In this document: positions 1-11,509 of the stretch, piece after piece
Numbering within the stretch: position 1 is the stretch's first letter
Layout of the letters: every line of letters starts with the position of its first letter
Source of the DNA: Saccoglossus kowalevskii
Lineage: Eukaryota > Hemichordata > Enteropneusta > Harrimaniidae
NCBI RefSeq assembly: GCF_000003605.2
Contig: NW_003109981.1
Coordinates: 118,433-162,245, forward strand
Reading direction: 5' to 3'
Length of the DNA: 43,813 nucleotides
Position numbers and translations under genes: made by a program
Notes under the pieces: model-generated
What the model was told of the DNA's origin: nothing
Database searches by the model: none
Seen by the model: only the letters and a program-made list of their open reading frames with translations

Positions 1-3000
1 AATTTACCAGACTATTGAACAACTAGGAAAAGTGAAAAAAATACTTCTTATTTCGCCAGCATAAATGCGTAATTATTTTTTTTACAGAAAAAGTAATTTT
101 TCACCTTTGATTGAGTAACGCGTCGTAGAATGCAGATACCGGCATGCAAAATACACTTGTGAAAAGCTTGAAATCTGGCGATTCTAAAAATATATACTTT
201 CCCGGGTCTATTTGTAGTCATTTAGTCACAATTAGAAGATGAAAACAAGTATGCAAATAATAGTCCCGCTACCTTAATGCGTGGCTGCGTCTCTTGTCAT
301 TATCAACACAGACCACCTACCCAGTGTTTACGGTTATTCGTCACGTGATTTGATAAACGCTGACAATGATTAACTTAACATGCATTTAAATTTCTCAGAA
401 GAAATAGCTTCCCACTAAACCGAAGGAAATGTTCACAGTTTCTCGTAGCAAAGATCATACACACGCAATTATTATTATGTAATATTTTTGAAATAAAGAT
501 AAATTAGTGACTAAAAATACCACTAATATTATCAATCGGCAGTTTCCATAATAGTACATTTATTATTTTCAACTGCAATTTATCATAACGAACAAAATCT
601 ATTTTCCATAGGAGTACCACATTATCTATGAGTCTCAATATGTTGAGCAATGAATTTAGATGAGAACATGAACTCCAAATACTTTTTTTAAGTTGCTGAA
701 AGGTTCTTAATGTATTTAACAGCAAAGCGTACGACGACTATTAACGGAGGTAAGAACGACGCGCTGCTCACTACAGAAACTGCGACATGGAAGGTTACGT
801 GCGCAATAATGTTTAAGCGAACAACCTCATTTGAGCTATGTTCCCACGTAACGGACAGTTGATGAATTGGCGTGTTCCAGTGTCGTATGAGGTTTATAAA
901 AGAGTTCAAAATATATAAATATATCACCATACTGTCTTGGCACATACTGCCATTATTCACACTCACGTTCACAAATGCACAACCAAGTTTAGAACACGCA
1001 CAAGAGTTCCGTCCTCTTGGTTGGGGTATCTGCAAATATACGCGCTTTTTTGTTTTATGTTACTTGTACTGTGTTTTATATGTTTTAATTTTCCTTGTAA
1101 TTTGACAAGGGTCTCACCGTCCTGCCTACGGGGTTCAAATGCATGTTTGTACAGTTCCGTGATCGTCTTTTATTTAATTTTACCCGTAAACCCTAAATCA
1201 TTGGTACTACACACTGTGGACATAATTCTTCTTCTATGGTGCCTTCTCGACAACACCTATATGCGTTGGGGGAATAGTTGAGTGCCAAATTTGTTGAGTC
1301 CGAAAAATAGAAAGTAGCGAGGTCACAACGAGATCAATAAAGATGTATTTGAATTGGTAGAAAGACGTTATGGTTAATGTCAATTTCAATATTCCATGTG
1401 AAATTTGGGCGTTGCAATAAGTCAATTTATGGTAAATATATTTATTGTCATGTGATATTCAAATATGGTTAGTTATTGCCATTATTATAGTTAATTATAT
1501 ACGCTGACGGTGTGTAATCTGTAGAGTTGATAAATGCAATCTGTAGAACTGAAAATGACAGTTTTCAAACGAGTGATTAGAATATATTATTGAATAATTC
1601 ATAGATATCACAATTTATTATATTATTGTTCCCCAACGCGACTTAGATAAAAATGCACGTCCACTATATTGGCTAGAAATAAAGATACGGAGATAAATAC
1701 TAATTTTCCAAATGGCATGTGAAAGTCAGAACTGGTAAATAATATTCGCTTTTGATTTGTCGGGCAATATCTTCATATGAACTTCATTTAATTGGCATAA
1801 GAGATTTTAAGACTTGCAATATTTGTACGATTTTGCATTTAATATAACACACGTTCAATAAATCAATATGTAGAAAATACAACAATTCAAGCCGATACTA
1901 CATTATTCGACTGAATCCCACTTTTCCCCTCCGAAAATGTTACTTGATTTGCACTAAGACAGCACTGTACTTTTATTCTTTGATATTGAAAACAGGTATA
2001 TACCGAGTTTAAATAAAAATACAAACTAAAAGCAACATATTTTTAATTGGTATTTGAAAACACATGACTGATTATTGTTTCAAATTACAAGCACACATTA
2101 GTTCTCAAAAGTGGCGAGTTAGTCATTGCAGGCCTTGGCCAGAGTGTGATCACGGGCGTCACAAAAAATTGTATGACATGAAAGGCAATTTGAATACAAG
2201 AATAGTAAACTATTATTCTTGATTTAATCACCATATTATTAATCTGACCTGTGCTTGGCCTGGTTCTTGTAATTGATTAATGTATTGAAAAAGTGTTTTT
2301 CTGTAGTAGAGATATCGAATTAATTGTCGGTTCATACTATCGTGTTACAGTGTCAAAAGCTGAACGCACATGCTGGAAATAGACAGAGCAAACACCTCAT
2401 AAGCATTCAAAAACATCGAAAACTTTCCAAATGCTCGTCTAGAGAGATAATAAATTCACCCAAATTCAAAAACACGAGACTAGGGGTGTATGTCATACGA
2501 TCGACCTTGAAAACCGAGAGCAATTATAAAGCATAGAAGTGCTGAATAAATAACTGCTAGACAAAACAGTTCATTTTTGTAATGATCTAAGCCGCATACG
2601 TGTCTGCTGTTAGTGTGGTAATATAGCCTAATGATTACTTGGAATAAACTATAGATAAGATATAGATATAAGAATATTGCTGTTATTGCTCGGCTTGTAC
2701 CGCTCTTCAAAAATCGACAATTATATGTCTTGCATTTCATTCACCTGTGAGTAATGTTTGAATGTTAAAGTTTGAATACTGCGACATTAATTTTCTGTGG
2801 TATTTAATTCAATACTTTTATACTAAAACACGTTCACTGAGTTTTTAATTCACTAGTTGTTAAGATTGGGTGCGTTCTATTGTAATATTATATGTTCACG
2901 TAAACGTAGTGTGGCGTATTTCACCTATCGGCAAACAAAAAAATAAAATTTGGCTCTTTCTCGGGAACACGTGACAACGCGACATTTACGGTAATTTTAT

Positions 3001-4628
3001 ATTATTTCCTTTTCAATAACAGTATCCAAGTGAAATGGGTTTGAGTAAATCCAACCATCATGGGAAGCATAGTGAAAAGGTTAAACGACAAACATACAAT
3101 CAAAACATAGCGCATTGTATGAGCGTGTCATTCCTTTATAATTATTTTTATAATTAGTTGTTGTATCTAACAAGCTACAGATCCAACGGACACATTTACA
3201 AAAAATACATTAATAATGAAATTTCCATTCAGGCAGACAAGTTTAATCATGATAATACGACGCGAACATTACAAAGTTTGTACAAGATTACATAACAAAT
3301 CTGGCATTTATATGTGTTCGAATATTTATTTATATATGGTTTGTTGTGCCTATCTTCCGCATCGCCAGCTTTCCAGTCAGAAAACAGCGTTCTTCAACGT
3401 CGTGCTTTTACGTTTCCATTCGTGCATCTCAATACACAATTTACTCGCCAATGTTTTTGATTAAGGTATTGCCATTATACACCCATTACACCGCACACAG
3501 TTTCGTGTGACTGGAATAACCGTGAACACAGAAAACTGGAGTCAGTCATTATTCCGTACATTTTCATCGGAACATGCATCGTATGCTGATTGCCACAAGT
3601 TGTTTTTGTAATTCTAAGCGAATGAAACACTTGCATTTCCCGCGCAGTGGAATTTTATCAAGAAGGTAATGTCATAAACATGCTTGTTTGTTCTGCTTTA
3701 TAGATAGAATAGTAGACTGTGTAAACACCTAAGCAATATTGTTGTTTAGTCTGACGTGCTTAGCGTGCTTTGTTTATAACATGAATATGTTAAACAACTG
3801 TTTTGAAAATATTGTGAAATTATTTAATATATTCATAATCACACCATTAGTCACAGATTCGGAATAATTATAGCTTTCAATCATGTATCCTATACATTAT
3901 ATAAACCATCACCCAAAATGTACCGTATGTTATCACTCGCAAATTGCACAACAGGAGAGACAACAGTGACTCCAAGTGTTGGGAACTGTTGCCTGACACG
4001 CACACACACACACACAAATATTCGCCTATAATAGTCTGTGTATTGTAAATTATATGTAAAATTTATCACATTTACGTCGGTGACTATATTGTATAATTTA
4101 TTCTTTAAAAGATCCATGGGATTTTATTATGGACTTCCTGTTGATTACAATTAACTAAACCGATAGCATAACCTCACATGTAACCACAGGATGTTGGAAT
4201 AACTTTGTGTTTTTTTATATAAAAATATTTCTTGTCCTTTCCACCCCGACTCTTATCACGAAGTACTTTGGTGCTATGTAACCAAGGCTCGTTATCAACA
4301 GTTTATTTTTTTATTCTCGACTTTATGCAAATTTTAATCTCGCGTCGCCATTTAACATTTAAACAAAATTTGCATGTGGCATCTATTATAACGCTAACAA
4401 TGTCACATGGAGTAGACCACAACAGAATCTATTTAATTTAACTCTGAGGACAAATATATTTATCAAACGCACAAACTCCATGAAGAAATCCATGTGATAT
4501 TTTAGATTACACACTACCGAATAATTTGATTGGCTCTTGCATTGAATTTTAGATTGTGATGTCATCGACTTATTATCTCCTTAAATACCAAAACATGGCT
4601 CATTTGGGTCGAAATACGGACAATCACA

Positions 4629-4630
<2 letters not shown>
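1..4630. other. Non-coding AT-rich stretch, no gene seen
   Basis: I see no exon with convincing family similarity on either strand here. Open frames are short, low in complexity and lack plausible splice context. A short CA/GT run lies near 4000-4017. I also looked for tRNA B-box-like sequences and found none with a matching A box and stem. Distal regulatory elements could be present but nothing marks them. Confidence 0.5.

Positions 4631-4635
<5 letters not shown>

Positions 4636-4690
<55 letters not shown>
4636..4690. repeat. (TA)n dinucleotide microsatellite
   Basis: An uninterrupted alternating TA tract of about 27 units follows a short GTGTG lead-in. It generates spurious YIYIYI reading frames on both strands. 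It is self-complementary and likely length-polymorphic. Confidence 0.95.
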
Positions 4691-4692
<2 letters not shown>

Positions 4693-5189
4693 GAGTCGAT
4701 TATTCCAAAACAAAAGTGCTCAATACAAAGTATATGTAGAGCGAATAAATAGGTAATAAAGGAATTAATACACAACTACATGAATATTGAAACTCGACAG
4801 CACTGTTTCGTAAGGTACAAGTACCTCACTCATCAGGAACTATATATACCGCTGATTTCAGTCATTCACTAAAGCGAGTTTTTTTGTTTTCTAGTACCAT
4901 ATGCAGATGTTGCCGTTTCTAATCTACCAATCGTTTCTCAACTGTATATCCATCACTACTTGCAGATTTACTGTCGTGATGTATGAAGACATCTGATAGA
5001 ACTATCTCAAAATTGAGTACAAATATAGGACGACAGAACACCGATAGGAGAGAAAGTTGTCAAACCATATCTGGGTACCAGTGCAACTAAAGCATAGATG
5101 AAGATGCTAATAATATGTTCGACTCCACTATCTCAATTGTTGTATATGGATATTTCTGTATACATGATAAAATATTCGCATAAAACGTT
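4691..5189. other. Unassigned sequence between TA tract and LINE
   Basis: No gene is seen. A near-palindromic stretch around 4813-4830 (AGGTACAAGTACCT) sits in sequence that has the look of an interspersed repeat. I cannot assign it to a family, and I do not see endonuclease coding similarity belonging to the LINE until about 5190. Confidence 0.35.
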
Positions 5190-5229
5190 AGGTTTGTACA
5201 TATCGTATGTACTGAAGCTACGAGTAGAG

Positions 5230-7327
5230 TTATAGAGAATATTGGTGTTAAATACGGGGTCATTTCGTCCGACCACTCTCCTATAGGGGTTACTCTTAAA
5301 ACTGATCTACTGCCTACACTTCTTTCACCTTTGTCTGAGAGAGTTCCTACGTCACGTTGGCATTTCTAATTATAGTCTGTTGTGTGATAAATTGCTTTTT
5401 GAATTACACTTTCCATCTGGAGCCATCGTTTGCAAGAATCCTAGTTGTTCTATTCATAAAGACAGCATAGATAACTTTTATTGTAATATAATTTCTGCTT
5501 TACGGGCTGCTGCCAATAAGAGTATTCCGCACACAAGGAAACCCAACAAGCCGGCCGTCCCAGGCTGGAATACCATTGTGAAAGATTACCATGCGAAAGC
5601 ACGTTCTGATTTTCTATTTTGGAAGGAGCAAGGTTCCCCTAAGTCGGGCCCATTTTTTAAAATTATGCGTAAGTCTAGACCCTAATTTGAGAGGCAACTT
5701 GTCAGATGTAAAAAAGCGGAAAATGAGCTGAGAGCCAATGCTTTGGCGGAGAGTCTTTTAAGAATGACCCTGTGGATTATTGGAAAAGAATTTCATCACG
5801 AAAAACAAAATCGACACCACCTATTACTGTCGGTGGTTGTACTGGTGACATTGCTGTGTCAGATATGTAGCAACGTCATTACAAGTCTATACTTACTAAG
5901 ACAGGTTTGGATTTTAATATTAAAATTCCCACTTCTGATTTGACTACAGATATGTTAGTTTCCCGGAAGAAATTTCGAATATGATAAAAGAGTTAAAATC
6001 AGGAGCTTTCCGGGTATTGATGGTGTTAGTACAGAGTTTTTTTTTTAATATGCACCCCTTAGGGTTCATGTTTTGCTATCCCTTTGTTTTTCTGCAATTT
6101 TGATCCATGGTTTTGTACCTAATCAGCTTATGTCTACTGTTTTAGTCCCCATTCCAAAAGATCCTGGAGGCGATATCTGTGACCAGTCTAATTATTGTCC
6201 AGTTGTTGTTGCAACTGTGCCATCAAACTTGTTAGACATAGTTTGGATCAATAGATGTATTGATTGTCTTTCTACTAGTTATTATCAGTTTGGGTTTAAG
6301 CCAGATCATGGTACTGACATGTCTATTTTCGTTTTAAAAGAAGTTTTGTCATATTACAAGAGATTGAATACACCTGTTTTTGTTACGTTCATGGATGCCT
6401 CAAAAGCATTCGATTATGTTCGTCATGGTATTTTGTTTGAAAAGTTATTACTTAGGGGTGTTAAGACTTATTTAATGAAAGTTTTAATTTTTTGATACAA
6501 GCACCAAACATTTGTTGTTAGATGGAATAATTGTTTTTCTGATGTTTTTAATTCGACAAACGTTGTGAAACAGGGTGGGATCTCTTCACCTATATTTTTT
6601 CCAGTTTATCTTGACAACCTCAGTAATGAACTATCCTCCCTTCCATTTAATTGTTTAATAGGGAGTCAGAGAATTAATCATTTATTTTACGCTGACGATA
6701 TTGTAGTATTCAGTACAGGAGCGTATGGTCAACAATTACTAGTTGATACTTGCGGACAGTATGGCAAACTTAAATCTATCTTTTTTAATATTTATGTATG
6801 TTAATTCAGCCTCGTTTTCGAAGGGTAAAACACGTGTCAATTTATTTAAGTGGTAGACTACTTGATTACGTCACTGTATATACATATCTTGGACACTTGT
6901 TCACTAGTTACCTTAATGACAATGTTGACATTCAGGCCCAATCTCGTCTCTTCTATGCGAGAGGCAATGCGGTTATTCGCGATTTTAAATTTGCGTCCTT
7001 AGCTGTTAAATGTCATTTATTTTGTATTGTGCATTTTTGTGGTCTAATTTTACACTTTGTAGTTTTAACTCTATTGGGAGAGCACACTCACATGTGTTTC
7101 GTAAATTATCTGGGTATTCACATTCTGTTGTACAGAGTAATAAGGCATTGTTTGTTAATCTTTATATTAGATCTTTTGATGAAATTCTTCGGAAAAAGAC
7201 ATTTAGCTTTATTAGTAGACCTTCATCTTACCCCTTTGTAACAACAACACTGTACATTTCAATTCATTGCCAGACTTGTATTTTGACTTTGTATTTTTTT
7301 GCTATGGATTTTTATGATCTGAAATAA
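5230..7327 (+). pseudogene. Endonuclease/reverse transcriptase pseudogene of the LINE
   Basis: Pieces of one polyprotein lie in successive frames. 5380-5685 is the linker between endonuclease and RT, with the phrase PGWNTIVKDYHAKARSDFLFW. 6073-6495 carries RT motif A (FMDASKAFDYVRH). 6565-6804 carries the QGGISSP block and the catalytic YADD box (HLFYADDIVVFS). 6798-7327 is the C-terminal extension, split by a further frameshift near 7010 and continuing as SFDEILRKKTFSFISR. Stops and at least four frame changes prevent any intact product. The YADD aspartates survive, so decay came through indels rather than active-site loss. Confidence 0.85.
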
Positions 7328-7331
7328 ACAC

Positions 7332-7353
7332 ATAATAATAATAATAATAATAA
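7332..7353 (+). repeat. (ATA)n tail of the LINE
   Basis: A perfect ATA trinucleotide run directly follows the last reverse-transcriptase-derived frame. It marks the 3' terminus of the element. Confidence 0.85.
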
Positions 7354-7756
7354 ACATAAACCATACTATGCAATCCGAATCGTTATTCTTAGATTAATTC
7401 ACTGAATTATTATGACAGTTAGTTTTTCACACATTGAAGTCGGACTGGAAATACATACAAATTATCTTGAACAAAAGCATGACGAACATACTGAGAACAT
7501 TTAATAGATAAAGATAAACATTAACAACATACTTGATACTGATATCTTATAGTATACTATATATTATAGGTAATCACAGTGACGTGTTACAAGTTTGACC
7601 ATCGATACGCGGGGTCAATACTGCGACTGAATGTTCAAAGTATTACAAATAGCGCGGGATAGTCCGTTGTCATGGACATATGGTCCATATGATAGTCAGC
7701 TACCGCAGCGCACATGCTTTCGACTTGGTAGATCACTGCCCCGTATACGTGTGTTG
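7354..7756. other. Gene-free stretch
   Basis: No gene is recognised. A short palindrome, CATATGGTCCATATG, lies around 7677-7691. Confidence 0.4.
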
Positions 7757-8206
7757 TTGCCGAAGCTGGTTCCCGGCGTCCCTTGCGAGTGGCAAGTAGG
7801 GCGCAGGTAACTAGTAATCGCCATATTGTTCCATTCGGCCGGGATTCCGGCCCAAAGTCACGTGCCTAAGTGACGTAATTTGAAAACTCTCAAATATTTG
7901 TATTCGGTAAACAAATCTTCATTACGCCATGCCCATGCATTCTGTGTGCTTAGACATATTTACATATTTGAGATGTTTCTGGTATTTCTCGCAGTTTCTG
8001 TGCAAATTTATAACAAATGAAACAATTTTATTTTCGCCCAACTTTCGAGAGTACAAGGAAACGCCTGCTCTCGGGCCAGGAGCGTAAGCGCTGACGTCAG
8101 GTAACCAAGGGAAATGACGGATCAATCAGAATGACGGAATCGTTACTAGTTACCGGCCCCTTGTGGCTTAGTACGCCATGACACTTGAGGCGGGAACCAG
8201 CCAAGA
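7757..8206. mobile_element. Possible non-autonomous element with imperfect inverted ends
   Basis: The left edge has CTGGTTCCCG followed about 40 bases on by GGTAACTAGTAAT. The reverse complement of the right edge (about 8136-8206) has CTGGTTCCCG followed by GGTAACTAGTAAC at a similar distance. The two blocks conserved at each end, in inverted orientation, suggest long degenerate terminal inverted repeats about 60 bases long around a non-coding core. I could not identify a target-site duplication, so the limits and the class are uncertain. Confidence 0.45.
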
Positions 8207-8353
8207 ACCACGCATGTTTCTTCCAACTACATCTACGTATAGAAATTTAGGGGCAGAATGAGTAATGGCGGACGTAATTTAATACCCATTATACGCTCGT
8301 GTCCAGCCGATTGGACAATCATCACGCACGAGTATAAAATATAATTATACATC

Positions 8354-8488
8354 TGTCACCGTAAGGGCATAAGTTACAGCGTGGCGTAATTTTGTGGTAT
8401 TGTACTGGGTGTTTGCATCCTACCATATTAGAAAATACGAATTCCAAATACGGAAAGATCACGCGCATTCCTATGGTGTATCCTTGGG
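8354..8488 (+). repeat. Dispersed repeat, copy 1 (internally deleted)
   Basis: Shares the core CATAAGTTACAGCGTG and the downstream order (GTAATTTTG, a CATCCTA block, an ATATTAG block, CACGCGC-like sequence, CATTCCTATG, TGTATCCTTG) with 28384-28620 in the same orientation. It lacks roughly 100 bases present in the middle of that copy. A member of an interspersed family that I cannot name. Confidence 0.75.
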
Positions 8489-10835
8489 AATAATAGATGT
8501 ATAATAATTAGGTGATAACTTCATAGAATTACTGTGGTATAGGGCTCAGTAGACTGTACATGGCACGCCATGGAAGTACGTCATGGAACTTCTTACATCT
8601 AAGGGGCCATCAGGTGAGTGGTATTCCCTGTGATATATGCCACCTCACTCGAGTTGGACGCCAATTGTAACGGAATCAGAATGTCTCTTGGGTTCATCCG
8701 GGAGACACAGATAATTAGTGCCACCTCAAATCTTGGTTTTGAAATATTACAACACCTACCAATAAAATGGAATACAAATAAATTGTCAAAATCGACAAAT
8801 ATATTGCTTATCATTTTCGGTGTAAAAGCCTTCACACGTTTTATTCTTTTTACTCATAGTCTTAACCTAAAACCAACTAGTTCTAAAGATACAAACCATT
8901 TTAGTTTTAAACGATGACCCCCATTTTGTGAACGAGGACACCCGGCGTGTAAACGATGAACTATGATCCAAGCGTGCGAACCCCATCCACTTTTAGTTGA
9001 AATACATAGAAAAGGGAAAGAACAAGGTCACTATCAATGAATCAATGGTTTCGGCTCAAACCTTAACATCGCTGTAAATGGCAATCGCAATGGTCGACTT
9101 GTGCAAAACGACGGGGAAATACCTGTTATTTTTAAGTAATGTAATGCAATGGCTGGAAAGTACACACTTAAACATTGTCAACAGTAATTAAATTCATATA
9201 AGTACACGTTCATTGTTTTTCAACAATACATAAAATTCTGTTTTACAAAACAGTATTTTTGCCATTGTGCGCTCTTGCCACTGATCGTTCCCTAACCTAC
9301 TACTAACAGCTATATCACACTCGTCTGAGAGACGATAGCTTCTTCATGAGGATGATCCATTTCGCGTTCTTCGGAAACATATGCCATTTGCGTTGTTATG
9401 GAGTATTGGCCGTCTCGCGTTCTTGGGAACAGACAAGGGTGAGAGAAAGTCATTGGTTTGGAACAGTAAGCGTTTGTATCGTAATTTGTAAATATCAAGA
9501 AAAGAACGACTAACAATTTGTGTATATATGTAGTTTTAATAGTCATCACGAAACATTTAATAAGAGATTAGGATACTCCATTGTATTGCTGTAGAATTCA
9601 TTATTTTGATATGTTATATATTGATAAAAATTATTTAAACAAGTTATGTTAAGTGCCATATCGCACACATTTTTTAAGTTATGCAACCTGAACATATTGC
9701 TCGGCAACTCAACTACTGCGACATACGACAATTATTAACCAGTGCTGACTTTCACATGTCATTTATAAATTTATCTAGCCAATGTAATGCTCGTGAATGT
9801 AAATTTAAATCGTACTGGACGTGCAATCAATACTACATAATCAATGACATGTGAAATTAACCATTTGTTTAAAAAAATATTAATTCCTAATTCCATTATC
9901 AGTTCCATATATTGTATTCATCAACTTAACTACGACGTGTTCTCGGAACAACTGTGATCAGTTCGACGATTCTAACACGTTTTAAATGTACCGCACAAAC
10001 TTAGTTCGCAGTGTGGACATAGTCACTAGTAGCTCTGCACGAAATGTATAGAAGTGGCAAACTGTCTCGCATCACCAACACTTATGGGAACTTCCATGCA
10101 TTGATTGTTGCGTCTTGGAATTGAAGAACAAGAATGTACTATACACGGAATGTTTAGGTCATGGTCGATGTCGGGTCACTTGAAGATACAACCTACAAAG
10201 TTATTTGAAATTCACTTAACACTTTTATTTATCATATGTTTTAGGACACTTGGATATAGAAGAACACACTAGAATAACTGTATAATCATTTGTTTACATA
10301 AGCAGAACGTGACAGACTAATTGTGAGATTACCCGCACAGTAATTCACTACTAGTTGTTACCACATTTGGTTGGTTATTACTTCCTAACGATGCATTGTA
10401 TTTCAAAACCCGGTAAAAATATCATTTTACTATACCTGTGTATCAGTGCCGTCATTGATTTTGGACGATTTATTAGAGTTAATATCAGTTCATGTTGTTT
10501 TACACTATTCATTTACTGATTTGAGTCACTACTCCCGTTAAATTATACCGCAATTCACATTCGAATGAGTGTATAACCAAAAAGTCGAAATATTTAATTC
10601 AAATATTATAAGAAAAATAGAATGATTAATTCTCATTATTTCAAATGCTCAAAATCTTGTGTAAAGACTTGAATCACTAGAAAAGAAAATTAAAATATGA
10701 AAAAAATATGCAACAAAATGAGCTTAAACGATATAATTACTTTTAACACATTTGCAACTTGTATATAATATAAACCTAAATTAACATAGAATATCTAGGT
10801 CGTCTGGCTGCACTATAAACCACTAACTGATGTGT
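8489..10835. other. 3' flank of the HSPA5-like gene, no other gene seen
   Basis: No confident gene. Overlapping open frames on both strands at 8599-8917 resemble no family I know and are most likely chance. On the minus strand, possible polyadenylation hexamers for the HSPA5-like transcript occur at 10593-10598 (ATTAAA) and 10469-10474 (AATAAA). Confidence 0.45.
10469..10598 (-). promoter_or_regulatory. Candidate polyadenylation signals for the HSPA5-like gene
   Basis: Read on the minus strand, ATTAAA (10598 to 10593) and AATAAA (10474 to 10469) lie about 240 and 360 bases after the stop codon. Such hexamers are frequent in AT-rich DNA, so the assignment is tentative. Confidence 0.3.
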
Positions 10836-11509
10836 TCAAAGTTCAACTCTGGTTTTACCAACAATTCGTTGTACAACATCTTCTAACATTTTCTTACGTG
10901 CATTCAAAACAGCGGTTTCAGCCTCTTGGTTATATTCAAGCCACTCAGAATGTTCGTTGCAAGCTTTAACTACAGCATCTTTTTGGTTTTTGGTGAGCTT
11001 GCCCACACTAGCTGCTTTGCCGTTTTTCAAAGAATATATGTATGCTTCTAAATTGTTTCTGGTCTCTATCCTGACTTTAAATTGATTGTCCTTCTCTGCG
11101 AACGTTGCTGCAACCTCGATCATTCTTTCAATGTCTTCGGGAGTGAGTGTGTTTTGGTCTTTAGTGATAGTAATCTCATTCTTGATTCCCGTACTCTTAT
11201 CCTCTGCCGAGACGAACAGGATATTGTTTATATCGATATCAAAGGTTACTTCGATCTGTGGAACAAATCGTGGTGCTGGTGTGATGCCATTTAAGTCAAA
11301 GCTCCCTAACAGGTGATTTTCCTCAGTCATTGAGCGCTCCCCTTCAAAGACTTTGATAGTTACTGTAGTTTGATAATCGTATGTCGTTGTAAAAAAATGT
11401 GATTTTCTTGCCGGGATCACGGTGTTCCTTTGGATGAGATTACTCATTACTCCACCTATTGTTTCAATCCCAAGACTCAGAGGTGTGACATCTACAAGTA
11501 CCAAGTCTC
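10836..11509 (-). CDS. HSPA5: HSPA5-like exon 7: linker, substrate-binding domain and lid
   Basis: Encodes residues 409-632 and the TGA stop. It begins with the hydrophobic linker DLVLVDV, followed by the beta-sandwich ([48 protein letters not shown]) and the helical lid ([25 protein letters not shown]). It stops abruptly at VGKTRVEL, about 20 residues short of BiP and without the acidic linker. RVEL does not fit the usual [KRHQSA]-[DENQ]-E-L retention pattern. Confidence 0.92.

Larger units (their letters stand above)
5190..7353 (+). mobile_element. Decayed 5'-truncated non-LTR retrotransposon (LINE)
   Basis: A LINE fragment in plus orientation. In order it holds the C-terminal end of an apurinic-type endonuclease (the SDHSP motif near 5265-5282), a linker rich in aromatic residues, a reverse transcriptase and its C-terminal extension. 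It ends in an (ATA)n run at 7332-7353, a simple tail typical of CR1/L2-like elements. The 5' part (ORF1 and most of the endonuclease) is absent, as expected from incomplete reverse transcription. Reading frame changes at several places show that it is dead. Clade assignment (CR1/L2-like) is inference from the tail and motif order. Confidence 0.85.

Noticed and set aside
1095-1150. Possible tRNA B box near GGGGTTCAAATGC
   Set aside because: No matching acceptor stem, A box or anticodon arm upstream.
4556-4775. Frames with YIYIYI repeats on both strands
   Set aside because: Translation of the TA microsatellite.
8599-8917. Overlapping frames on both strands as a possible gene
   Set aside because: Neither translation resembles a known family and no splice or promoter context supports either.
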